Source: Pontibacter sp. SGAir0037 (GTDB lineage Bacteria; Bacteroidota; Bacteroidia; Cytophagales; Hymenobacteraceae). From it: a stretch of 64,000 nucleotides of DNA. The DNA lies in contig NZ_CP028092.1 in assembly GCF_005491705.1 (NCBI RefSeq), positions 1,550,001 through 1,614,000 of the forward strand, written 5' to 3'. This document shows positions 29,041 through 37,787 of this stretch, in pieces; the stretch's first letter is position 1, and every line of letters starts with the position of its first letter. The position numbers and the translations under genes are program-made. The notes under the pieces are model-generated. The model saw nothing but the letters and a program-made list of their open reading frames with translations, searched no databases and was not told the DNA's origin.

Positions 29041-30147
29041 ATGAAAGTAAAGTTCTGGGAAAAAAAGCCAGTTACAAAAGAGCCTAAAAAGAAGAAAAGC
29101 TTTGCCCGCGAATGGGGTGATGCTATTCTGTTTGCTGTAGTAGCTGCCAGTTTAATCAGGTGGGCCACTTTTGAGGCGTATACCATACCGACACCTTCCA
29201 TGGAAAAATCACTTTTAGTAGGTGACTTTCTGTTTGTAAGTAAGCTTCATTATGGTCCGCGCACGCCAATCACGCCGCTTCAGGTGCCTCTAACACATCA
29301 GACTATCTGGGGAACAAGCATTCCCTCTTATTCCGATGCTATTCAGTTGCCTTCTTACCGCCTGCCAGGTTTCTCTAGTGTAAAAAATGGCGATGTAGTG
29401 GTATTTAACTATCCGCCTGAAGAAGAACACCCGGCTGATCTTAAAACTAACTATATCAAGCGTTGTATAGGCATTGCCGGAGACTCTGTTGAGATTCGGG
29501 ATATGCAGGTATTTATCAATGGTGAGGCCATGACCACGCCCGAGAAAGTGCAGTATAAATACCATATTACACCTAAGCAGCGCCTGAACGAGAAATTTTT
29601 CCTCGACAGAAACATTAGAATTCAGGATGTGCAATACTCTACACAAGGATACTATATAGATGCCACACCTGAACTGGCTGAAGAAATAGCCTCTTTGGAT
29701 TTTATCAAAGATGTTACATTGCTTAAAGCTGAACCAGGTGAAGAAGAACCGAGTGTTTTCCCGAACGTGCCGAGTAAGTATAACTGGAACAGAGACAACT
29801 ATGGCCCAATTTATATCCCGAAAAAAGGCGCTACTGTTGCCATTACTCCTGAATCACTTCCTTTCTATGAAAAAGCAATTTTAGTGTATGAGCATAACGA
29901 GAATGCAGAAGTAAGAGATGGTAAATTGTTTATCAATAGCCAGGAGGTAAATGAGTATACTTTTAAGCAAAACTACTATTTTATGATGGGCGATAATCGC
30001 CATAACTCCCTGGACTCCCGCTACTGGGGTTATGTACCGGAAGACCATATAGTAGGGAAAGCTGTTATGATCTGGATGTCGACGGATGAGAATGGCAGTT
30101 TCCTGAACAAGATCAGATGGAGCCGCTTGTTTAATACGATTGATTAG
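29041..30147 (+). CDS. lepB: signal peptidase I
   Basis: This 368-residue membrane protease cleaves Sec signal peptides. It has one transmembrane segment (about 25-42), the catalytic Ser in TIPTPSMEKSLLVGD (S53) and the catalytic Lys in NYIKRCIGIAGD (K140), plus MGDNRHNSLDSRYWGYVP. It is longer than E. coli's periplasmic part suggests because of an inserted segment (about 160-290), a feature I recall in Bacteroidota. It is the last gene of the operon, before a 25-bp-stem terminator. Confidence 0.95.
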   Translation: MKVKFWEKKPVTKEPKKKKSFAREWGDAILFAVVAASLIRWATFEAYTIPTPSMEKSLLVGDFLFVSKLHYGPRTPITPLQVPLTHQTIWGTSIPSYSDAIQLPSYRLPGFSSVKNGDVVVFNYPPEEEHPADLKTNYIKRCIGIAGDSVEIRDMQVFINGEAMTTPEKVQYKYHITPKQRLNEKFFLDRNIRIQDVQYSTQGYYIDATPELAEEIASLDFIKDVTLLKAEPGEEEPSVFPNVPSKYNWNRDNYGPIYIPKKGATVAITPESLPFYEKAILVYEHNENAEVRDGKLFINSQEVNEYTFKQNYYFMMGDNRHNSLDSRYWGYVPEDHIVGKAVMIWMSTDENGSFLNKIRWSRLFNTID

Positions 30148-30157
30148 TATAGCATTA

Positions 30158-30215
30158 CCTAAGTAAAGCAGAAAGGGCAGCCATAAATTAGGCTGCCCTT
30201 TCTGCTTTACTTAGG
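30158..30215. terminator. long-stem bidirectional terminator between lepB and rlmH
   Basis: A perfect 25-bp stem (30158-30182 and 30191-30215) has an 8-nt loop. The genes on both sides end here: lepB at 30147 (plus) and rlmH at 30250 (minus). The stem is unusually long, and the T tract is inside the stem end rather than after it. Confidence 0.85.
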
Positions 30216-30249
30216 TTAACATCCTCAACAACCACTCGATGAGTACGAA

Positions 30250-30723
30250 TCAATCATGATGGTATTTTTCTCCCCTAAGTATAGTAAAGCCCCGGTACAA
30301 TTGCTCGGTAAAAAACAACCTTACCATCTGGTGTGAGAATGTCATCTTTGAAAGAGATATTTTGTCGTTGGCCCTTTCATAAAGTGCAGGTGAAAAACCA
30401 AAAGCTCCTCCAATTATAAAAATTAAATTTGTGGTTACTGTGTTTAGTTTCTTCTGAAGAAATGTAGCATACTCTGAAGAAGTAAACGTTTTCCCTTTTT
30501 CATCCAGCAGGATTACATGGTCTCCTTCCTGTAGTTTCTGCTGAATTAACTTTCCTTCTGCTTCCTTTAGCTGCTCCGCACTAAACTTGCCACCCTGTTT
30601 TATATCCGGTATAATAATAAACTCAAAAGGATGGTAATGCTTTAATCTTTTTAAATATTTCTCAATGCCTTCTTCAAGGAATTTTTCATCTGTTTTGCCT
30701 ATTGCTATCAGCTTTATCTTCAT
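30250..30723 (-). CDS. rlmH: 23S rRNA (pseudouridine1915-N3)-methyltransferase
   Basis: This 157-residue SPOUT methyltransferase acts on 23S rRNA pseudouridine 1915. Visible motifs are the start MKIKLIAIGKT, the knot region IFIIGGAFGF and the C-terminus KMTFSHQMVRLFFTEQLYR and GEKYHHD, ending at the usual His-rich tail. I chose the ATG at 30723; the frame extends 16 residues upstream to 30771, but the family starts here. It lies 71 bp downstream of the CheB-CheR kinase gene on the same strand. Confidence 0.96.
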   Translation of the reverse strand: MKIKLIAIGKTDEKFLEEGIEKYLKRLKHYHPFEFIIIPDIKQGGKFSAEQLKEAEGKLIQQKLQEGDHVILLDEKGKTFTSSEYATFLQKKLNTVTTNLIFIIGGAFGFSPALYERANDKISLSKMTFSHQMVRLFFTEQLYRGFTILRGEKYHHD

Positions 30724-30794
30724 CGGGTACTTCCTTTTCGCAAAACTCGCTTTTAAAGGCTTATTTACCAAATCTGTTTTTCTGACTTCTTATG

Positions 30795-33700
30795 TTACTC
30801 TGCAGCTTCCGCTACTTCTTCTTTTTCGTTCTTAAAGTAGAGCTTAAAGGTGGTGCCCTCTCCTACTTTACTTTCCACACTAATTTTACCTTTTGCATTG
30901 TTAATCAGTCGTTTCACGATATAAAGCCCCATGCCGGTGCCCTCTACGTGTGAATGAAAGCGTTTGAAAAGTGTAAAGAGTTTAGCCTGGTTATCTTCTT
31001 TAATACCCAGGCCATTGTCTTTAACAATAAGTAAGGTATAACCGTTTACACGTTCCGTTTTCAGGACAACCTCAGGCTTACGGTCGGGTGATCGGTATTT
31101 GATAGCATTGCTAATCAGGTTATACAAGATGCTGTACATGTTTTTACGGGAGAAGCTGATTTGAGAAACCTCTTCAAAATCAATTTTGATTTGTGCCTGC
31201 TCCGTCTTCATCATATCCTGAATATTGGCCTTAACATTCGTGATAATATCGTACAGATCTACCTGTTCCGAACCTCCATCCACATCCCGCTGCACTTTCG
31301 CAATATCCGTCAGGTCTTTAATAACATTCTTAAAGCGGCTGATAGAGTCTTTGATCATCTCAAAAACAGGTGTGGTTGGCTCACCCGGCAAGGGTTCAGA
31401 AGATTCGATCTGCTCTTCCAGTAACAACAGTAAGCCTTCAATGTTGGCTACTGGTGCTTTCAAATCGTGCGAAGCAGTATACACAAAAGTATCCAGGTCG
31501 GCGTTTACACGGCGCAGGTGCTCATTGGTGTACTGCAACATCTCCTGAGTAGTTTTCAGGTCGGTCAGGTCTATGAAAGAACCTAAAGCCCTGTAAGGTA
31601 TTTTGTATTCGTTGTGGAGAATGTAGGCCCTGTTCGAAACAAAAGCATACGATCCGTCCGCTTTGCGTAGCCGGTATTCATCAGACCACTGATCTTTGCC
31701 CATATTAATGGCATTGTTCAGTCCTTTGGTTACTCTTTCTTTATCCTGGGGATGAATTTTATTGAACCAACCGTTTACACCTTCTCCCATGTCTGTTGGT
31801 TCATAGCCCAGAACTGTATGAAGGCTATCGCTCCACCAGAGCGTGTTTCCTACCAGGCTCCAATCCCACACAACATCGTTGGTTGCCATCGAAACGAGCC
31901 GGAAACGTTCTTCGCTGGCAGCCAGTGCCTGAGTTCTTTCTTTTACCCTTTGCTCCAGCTCATTATTGAGTTTAATCAGGTTTTCTTCCGCCTTTTTAAG
32001 CTCTTCGTATGCAGCAAGTATTTTCTCTTCGTTAGTTTTCTTCTCAGTAATGTCAGCAATTGTAACCGCTACTCCCTCTCCCATTTTCACAGCAGAGATT
32101 TCATACCAGGCTTTATGACCATTAATTTCGAGATACTGCTCCATGTGCAGAGCCTCCCCTCCGTCTACCACTGCAGCAAACTTCTTAAAGAGCGCGTTCT
32201 TCTTCAGAAAGTTTAATTCAGAAATTACACTGTGGTCATAAATATCTGCTGAAGATTTCCCGATGAGTTGTTCCGCGCGTTTGTTCAGAAGGCTCCAGGT
32301 AAAATCTTTGATACCATTGTATTCGTCGCGCACTGCTTTAAAGGCCATAATACTGCTCAGTGAACTGTTCAGCACTCCCTGCACCACATTGCTGAGCGTT
32401 TTAATGGCTGTTACATCAATAAAGCTTAGTACTACACCGTCTTTATTGCCATCCTGCTTCAGGTAAGGAATAATTCTTACCAGGAAAGATTTGCCATCAA
32501 CGGTTTCCACCTCCTGCTCCAGATTGTCTGACGTATTGTTCACATGCCTGATATCTTCGGCCAGGTTAAAGTATTTCAGGTTATGGGAAAGGTGATGTAT
32601 GGGCCTGCCAAGATCGCTCTCAATAATATTGATGAACTCTTTTACCGAAGGTGTAAACTTTCTGATGATGAGGTTATGGTCTACGAACAGCTGCCCTATG
32701 TTGGAGCTTCTGATGTAATTGTCCAGGTCTTCATTCAGCTCCTGCAGCTCTTTAATTTTAAGCTGGTGCTCGGAATTGACCGTATGCAGCTCCTCGTTTA
32801 GCGACTGCATTTCCTCGTTAGAACTTTGCAGCTCTTCGTTGGAAGACATTAATTCTTCGTTGCTGGACTGCAACTCCTCATTAGAGCTGCTCAGGTCCTG
32901 CACCGTTAGATACAGGTTTTCACGGGCTTCTTTTAATTCAATTTCAAGTGAGGTAACCTGCTGAAAGAGGTCCGTATCCGGAACTGTTGTTGATTGGTAA
33001 TCCCGATGCACTGGTGTCACTTCTCCCACATCCTGCAATAAAATCAGGATAACCTTCGGAAGGTTCTTATCAGAAGCGATCGGTTTAATGGTTACCTGTA
33101 CCAGTCGCTCCTGGTTCGCAGCTTTTATAGTCACCTGTCGTACCACCTTCTGCTCATCTTTAAGAGCTTTACTCACCCCTACACTAAGTGTGACGGCTAG
33201 CGCATCTGGCACCATTTTTAACAAGTTAAAATTCAGGCGCTTGTTCGGAAATTTAAGAAAGCGGTTTATGTCGCCGATGCCGTGCAGCAGCTGATAATTC
33301 TCGTCTACATAAATGCCTGTAACTTTAACTTCCTCCGAAACAGCATCTATAAAATTATCATTATAGTGTGTTTGCTGCGCCAGTTTATAAGAGGTTGTGT
33401 TACCCGCTGTAGCAGCAGGCGCATAATCGGTAACACCATAGTTCTGGTAAATATTGCGGCTCTCTTTTACTTTCTGGTACAGCTTCCATTTCCTGTTTTC
33501 TTCAGAGAAAAAAGATTTTAACTCGCCAATGTGTTCACTGGGGCCTAACAGAAGGTAGCCATGCAGATTTAAAGCATAAGGAAAAACCGCCAAAACCTTC
33601 TTCTGAAGTCCGGGGTTCAGGTAAATGAGCATGTTACGGCAGGTAATCAGATCTATTTTGCTGAACGGAGGGTCCCGCTGCAGATCGTGCTGTGCAAAAA

Positions 33701-34910
33701 CCACCAGCCGCCGGATCTCTTCCTTTACAACATAGACATTTCCTTTTTTATGAAAGTATTTTTCCAGCCGTTCCGGAGAAACATCTTTTGCAATTGATGC
33801 CTGATAAACACCCTTTGAAGCGATACTTAATGCTCTTTGGTCTATATCGGTTGCGAAAAGTTTAACCATTGGCTCGCGTCCGGCTTTAAGGCAACATTCG
33901 TGAAACAGAATAGCCAGCGAATAAACCTCTTCGCCGGTACTGCAGGCTGCCACCCATATTTTCACAGCATCATCGTCTGCTTTCTGCTGCAGAATATTGG
34001 GAAGCACCTCTTCCTGTAAGAGTTCAAATGCTTCCGGATCACGAAAGAATTTAGTGACACCAATCAGAAATTCCTGGCAGAGTACCTTAATCTCGGCAGG
34101 ATTTTCATGCATGTAGGTCAGATACCTTTGCAGCCCTGATATTTTCAGGTGATCCATTCGCTTCTGGATTCTGCGGTATATGGTTGGCTTCTTATACTCT
34201 TTAAAGTCAGACTTGGTATGCGTACAGATCAAGTCAAGGATTTCTGCCAGAACTTCATCGTCGTCTTCCTGCACCTGCCTTTCAGCCAATGATTTTACCA
34301 GGGGCACTTTGCGGGTATATTCTATAATTTCCTCCGGCATTAGCTCTGGCGGCAGAACAAAATCTACATATCCGCCATCGATAGCACTTCTGGGCATACC
34401 ATTGAATTTTGCTGATTCGGGAGCCTGCACCACAACCATGCCACCGGCATTTTTTATGGCTTTAATTCCTTTGGTGCCGTCTGTACCTGTTCCTGACAAA
34501 ACAACACCGATCGCATATTGTCCACGGTCTTTTGCCATGGATTCAAAAAATAGGTCTATGGCAAAGTTTGGTTCTCTGCTCCGTACTTTGTCGGCTAAGC
34601 GTAATCGTCCTTTTTCCAGGGTAAGCTGCTTGCCACTTGGCAGCACATACACGCAGTTGGGTTTCGTGCGCATGTTATCCCCGGCCTCCTGCACCTGCAT
34701 GCTGGTATGCTTAGAAAGCAGTTCAGCCATCAGGCTCTTGTGGTCAGGGGACAAATGTTGAATGATAACAAAAGAAAAACTGGAATTACCTGGAAAGTGA
34801 TCAAAAAGTTTATGAATTGCTTCCAGTCCACCTGCAGAGGCACCTATTCCAACAAGGTAATGATCTGTTGGCTGTGAGGAATCCTGTAAAAAGGGTGCAC
34901 TTTTTTTCAT
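30795..34910 (-). CDS. CheB-CheR-PAS hybrid sensor histidine kinase
   Basis: This 1371-residue multidomain protein has, in order: a CheB methylesterase domain (residues 15-200; S25 in GIGASAGG, H52, D144 in GTGTDG), a CheR methyltransferase domain (about 215-485; WVAACSTGEE, FATDID, CRNMLIYL), a region with a possible PAS (about 515-635), and a coiled coil of SSNEEL-type heptads (about 651-735). Then come three PAS-like domains (about 735-840, 850-955, 1000-1120), a HisKA with H1148 in ASHDLKAP, and an HATPase (about 1250-1360; NLISNAIKYR, DNGLGI, GTGMGLYIV). No transmembrane segment is seen, so it is cytoplasmic. It probably lost chemotaxis function and acts as a kinase. It lies 44 bp after the phytochrome gene, so co-transcription is likely. 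Confidence 0.93.
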   Translation of the reverse strand: MKKSAPFLQDSSQPTDHYLVGIGASAGGLEAIHKLFDHFPGNSSFSFVIIQHLSPDHKSLMAELLSKHTSMQVQEAGDNMRTKPNCVYVLPSGKQLTLEKGRLRLADKVRSREPNFAIDLFFESMAKDRGQYAIGVVLSGTGTDGTKGIKAIKNAGGMVVVQAPESAKFNGMPRSAIDGGYVDFVLPPELMPEEIIEYTRKVPLVKSLAERQVQEDDDEVLAEILDLICTHTKSDFKEYKKPTIYRRIQKRMDHLKISGLQRYLTYMHENPAEIKVLCQEFLIGVTKFFRDPEAFELLQEEVLPNILQQKADDDAVKIWVAACSTGEEVYSLAILFHECCLKAGREPMVKLFATDIDQRALSIASKGVYQASIAKDVSPERLEKYFHKKGNVYVVKEEIRRLVVFAQHDLQRDPPFSKIDLITCRNMLIYLNPGLQKKVLAVFPYALNLHGYLLLGPSEHIGELKSFFSEENRKWKLYQKVKESRNIYQNYGVTDYAPAATAGNTTSYKLAQQTHYNDNFIDAVSEEVKVTGIYVDENYQLLHGIGDINRFLKFPNKRLNFNLLKMVPDALAVTLSVGVSKALKDEQKVVRQVTIKAANQERLVQVTIKPIASDKNLPKVILILLQDVGEVTPVHRDYQSTTVPDTDLFQQVTSLEIELKEARENLYLTVQDLSSSNEELQSSNEELMSSNEELQSSNEEMQSLNEELHTVNSEHQLKIKELQELNEDLDNYIRSSNIGQLFVDHNLIIRKFTPSVKEFINIIESDLGRPIHHLSHNLKYFNLAEDIRHVNNTSDNLEQEVETVDGKSFLVRIIPYLKQDGNKDGVVLSFIDVTAIKTLSNVVQGVLNSSLSSIMAFKAVRDEYNGIKDFTWSLLNKRAEQLIGKSSADIYDHSVISELNFLKKNALFKKFAAVVDGGEALHMEQYLEINGHKAWYEISAVKMGEGVAVTIADITEKKTNEEKILAAYEELKKAEENLIKLNNELEQRVKERTQALAASEERFRLVSMATNDVVWDWSLVGNTLWWSDSLHTVLGYEPTDMGEGVNGWFNKIHPQDKERVTKGLNNAINMGKDQWSDEYRLRKADGSYAFVSNRAYILHNEYKIPYRALGSFIDLTDLKTTQEMLQYTNEHLRRVNADLDTFVYTASHDLKAPVANIEGLLLLLEEQIESSEPLPGEPTTPVFEMIKDSISRFKNVIKDLTDIAKVQRDVDGGSEQVDLYDIITNVKANIQDMMKTEQAQIKIDFEEVSQISFSRKNMYSILYNLISNAIKYRSPDRKPEVVLKTERVNGYTLLIVKDNGLGIKEDNQAKLFTLFKRFHSHVEGTGMGLYIVKRLINNAKGKISVESKVGEGTTFKLYFKNEKEEVAEAAE

Positions 34911-34954
34911 AAATAGTTTTAAAGCTTGTCTATAGCACGAAAGGGAGTATAACC

Positions 34955-36511
34955 TTAGTATCTTTCTTTAATTATCTTTTCCAATACGGCACTTCTCAGA
35001 GCTTCGGCAGCCTCCACTTCTTCCTCATACCAGGGCAGAGACGTGAATTTGACTGTTTCTTTATAGGTGGCAAAAGAGTTACGCGGATGATACGTCTTTC
35101 CATCGGCTTCCATCTGGATGGCCTGGTTCGGGTTACCGCCCCAGCTCACCGTCTGCAATACCTCAGGTCTAAATCCTAATATGTACTCTCCTTCTTCTGC
35201 ATTAATTGATAATGCGATTAGCCCACTTGCCAGATCTTTGTAGAATTTACCTGGTGTATGCAGCTTAGGCAGATTGTCTGTGATAAAGAGTTTATCATTC
35301 TTGTTTCTGCGCAGCCAGGCTACCAGGTCTTTTATTTCCTGCTGGTCCGGAGTGGCGCCACTTGTCATTATACTCCCTCCATACAACACAGCAACTCCCG
35401 AAAGGTTTAACAATTCCAGTACACCCGACGATTTATTCAGTAACCCTTCGGTAAAGCTGCTGCTGGAATAGAGCTGCTCCAAAAGCTGCGCGTAAATGCC
35501 GCGAAGCTTTACCCGGCGAAGAATCGCTTTCTCTTTTTCTTTAGCTGCCAGCTGGGCAGAAATAATACCCGAAAGTAATTCCAGGGCTGAACGCATTTCA
35601 TAGCTCGGAAGCATTTTCTCCTGGTGATGGCAAGAAATAAGCCCCCATAGCTTGTCCTCTATAATCAGTGGCAGCGACATGGAAGCCTTAATGTTCAGGT
35701 TGTGCAGGTACTCCAGGTGAACAGATGCAACACTTCGCAAGTTACATTCCGAAAGATCGGTAAAGCTCTGGCTTAGCGGATTTACAATAGGCAGCAACCT
35801 GACCGGCTCATATTCGCGTGTAGGGATGAGCCGGTACGGATTTTTAAAGTAGAGGTCACGGGCTTGCTTAGGCACATCGGAGGCAGGAAAACGAAGGTCC
35901 ATGTAATCATCCATTTCCTCTTCTTTTGCCTGTGCTATGACGATTCCGTTCCACTGTGGATCGAACTGATAGAACAGCACCCTGTCAAAACCAGTAAACT
36001 CTTTTAAAGCTTCAGCCGCCACCTGGGCGGTATCGGCCGTGGAAGTAGCCTGTTTTAATTCGGAAGTAATGTATTTTATGCGCTGGTAAAGCACCATAAA
36101 CGAATTGGCTGCTGTATAGGGAGTACTCTTCTCCAGTTCTACCAGCACATATTCCTCTTTCGGATGAATTAATGCCGTACACGCTACTTCGCTTTCTTCA
36201 ATTGTAAAAGTAAAATTGAAGGGAATCTTATCGTTACTGCTTTGCGTCGCAATTCTGGTTGAAACAGCCCGGTACTGTTCATCAGGCAGAAAGTCTGATA
36301 GCGGGCGCTCTAATATACTTTCCAGTGATGTAGCAAAGAAATCGTGCACATTTTCACTTAACTGTATGATGCGTAACGACTGCTTTTCAAGAACCAGGAG
36401 CACACCATGAGGCTGAATCAGGTTTACCAGGTGCAGCGGAATGCTGCCACAGAATTCGGAATCATAATTCTTTTCGATAGTTAAATTGATAGGTGCCGTC
36501 TGGTTTTCCAT
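34955..36511 (-). CDS. bacteriophytochrome-like photosensory module (PAS-GAF-PHY) without output domain
   Basis: This 518-residue protein has PAS (about 20-130), GAF (about 140-325) and PHY (about 330-510) domains and ends there. C21 lies exactly 11 residues before IQPHG, matching the biliverdin-binding Cys of bacteriophytochromes. PASDVP (209-214), H265 in VHLEYL, H295 in LISCHH and the PHY tongue motif PRNSF (476-480) are all present. It therefore probably binds biliverdin and switches between red and far-red states. There is no kinase, GGDEF or other effector domain. The next gene, 44 bp on, encodes a large histidine kinase, the obvious candidate partner. No haem oxygenase gene is in the window. 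Confidence 0.9.
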   Translation of the reverse strand: MENQTAPINLTIEKNYDSEFCGSIPLHLVNLIQPHGVLLVLEKQSLRIIQLSENVHDFFATSLESILERPLSDFLPDEQYRAVSTRIATQSSNDKIPFNFTFTIEESEVACTALIHPKEEYVLVELEKSTPYTAANSFMVLYQRIKYITSELKQATSTADTAQVAAEALKEFTGFDRVLFYQFDPQWNGIVIAQAKEEEMDDYMDLRFPASDVPKQARDLYFKNPYRLIPTREYEPVRLLPIVNPLSQSFTDLSECNLRSVASVHLEYLHNLNIKASMSLPLIIEDKLWGLISCHHQEKMLPSYEMRSALELLSGIISAQLAAKEKEKAILRRVKLRGIYAQLLEQLYSSSSFTEGLLNKSSGVLELLNLSGVAVLYGGSIMTSGATPDQQEIKDLVAWLRRNKNDKLFITDNLPKLHTPGKFYKDLASGLIALSINAEEGEYILGFRPEVLQTVSWGGNPNQAIQMEADGKTYHPRNSFATYKETVKFTSLPWYEEEVEAAEALRSAVLEKIIKERY

Positions 36512-37230
36512 AGGGTAGTTGTTAAGCTTCTAAAAGCTGTTAGGTAATAATAGGTGGAAAACAGTTGGTTTTCCGGGATAATGCCCCTGAAAAAGCAGGA
36601 GTATGCGTAAGGGGTGTGCTACTGATGCTGCCAAACTGAAGGCAGCAGAAATTAAGAATTATGCCTGCAATCAAATGCTGCTAATTCATTTAAAAGCCTT
36701 TTAGCTCATCATTTCAAGTTGAAAACTAATACTCTAACTAGCCACTGTACTTAAAATTCAAAGCTTATACAATTCAAAATTAATCTAAAATACCCATTCT
36801 AGAAACTGTAAAGGCAATATTCTTAGTCGATGCCTTTATTGTTTAAGTCAATCTTGAGAAAGAAGCAGGTGAAATATTGTACTGTTTTTTCAGGATTTTT
36901 ACACCAACTAAAGTCCATACGAAAAATAAAGCATATTGGATTTCAAGCTGATGACATCTGTTAACCGAGTTTTGTGAGGTTGTAGTCGGTTTGCTGTTTC
37001 TGCAGAATTGCACCGTTTTATATTAGGTTTAACAGTGTCAGATGCTAAAACGTATTTCTGCTTATAATATCAGCTATATTTCTTGCTTGCTATATCTTTT
37101 AAAAGCTAATTTAGCATATTCCTTAAGCCAGCCAGTTGATAACCAGAATATGAAAATAAACAATGTATAGCTATACATTACTGTTAAACACGGCAAGAGT
37201 CTTTTCATATTATAATTTCTTACACACATA
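36512..37230. other. gene-free divergent region between phytochrome and MaoC genes
   Basis: The 719-bp spacer is AT-rich, with many stops in all frames. No small ORF with coding character, no RNA gene and no strong hairpin was seen. It must contain the promoters of both divergent genes. Its length is unusual for this gene-dense window. Confidence 0.45.
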
Positions 37231-37704
37231 ATGAGCAAAATTACCATCAGTAGCTTCGAAGAGTTTTTAGAGTTTGAAGGCAAAGAAATAGGCTATTCAG
37301 ATTATCACACGATTACACAGGAGCAGATCAACCTTTTTGCTGATGCTACTTTAGACCATCAATGGATTCACCTGGATGCAGCACGAGCAGAAAGAGAATC
37401 ACCATTCAAATCAACCATTGCGCATGGATACCTGACGCTTTCGCTACTGCCTTACCTCTGGTCGCAGATAGTAAGCATAGAAAACCTGAAGATGCAGGTA
37501 AACTATGAAATTGAGAGTTTGCGCTTTAACCAGGCAGTAGCTGTAAATGCCAACGTAAGACTTCGGGCAAAGCTTTTATCTTTAAAAGACCTGAGAGGCA
37601 TTTCGAAAGCACAGCTGGAAGTTAGCCTCGAAATCGAGCACCAGAAAAAGCCAGCCTTTACCGGTGTTATTACCTTCCTTTATCATTTCAACCCGAAATT
37701 ATAA
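37231..37704 (+). CDS. MaoC family dehydratase (hot-dog fold)
   Basis: This 157-residue single hot-dog protein shows FADATLDHQWIHLDAARAERESPFKSTIAHGYLTLSLLPYLW, with the hydratase Asp and His in the order expected for R-specific enoyl-CoA hydratase (DxxxxH, AHG). Family members hydrate enoyl-CoA or a related thioester. Length is normal. No partner lipid gene is adjacent, so the substrate is open. Confidence 0.92.
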   Translation: MSKITISSFEEFLEFEGKEIGYSDYHTITQEQINLFADATLDHQWIHLDAARAERESPFKSTIAHGYLTLSLLPYLWSQIVSIENLKMQVNYEIESLRFNQAVAVNANVRLRAKLLSLKDLRGISKAQLEVSLEIEHQKKPAFTGVITFLYHFNPKL

Positions 37705-37787
37705 AATAAATCTATCATATTCAGTAGGTTAACAAAACGAAGAGTGCTGCTTCTGAAACCTTATACCGTTTGTGCGTAATAGGGTGA

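Noticed and set aside
32766..32900. 21-bp-period DNA repeat
   Set aside because: It encodes the SSNEEL heptads of a coiled coil; the DNA is diverged, so it is not a minisatellite or CRISPR.
34180..34761. 193-residue plus-strand frame
   Set aside because: It is the reverse strand of the CheB part of the large kinase; Ser-rich composition typical of a shadow frame.
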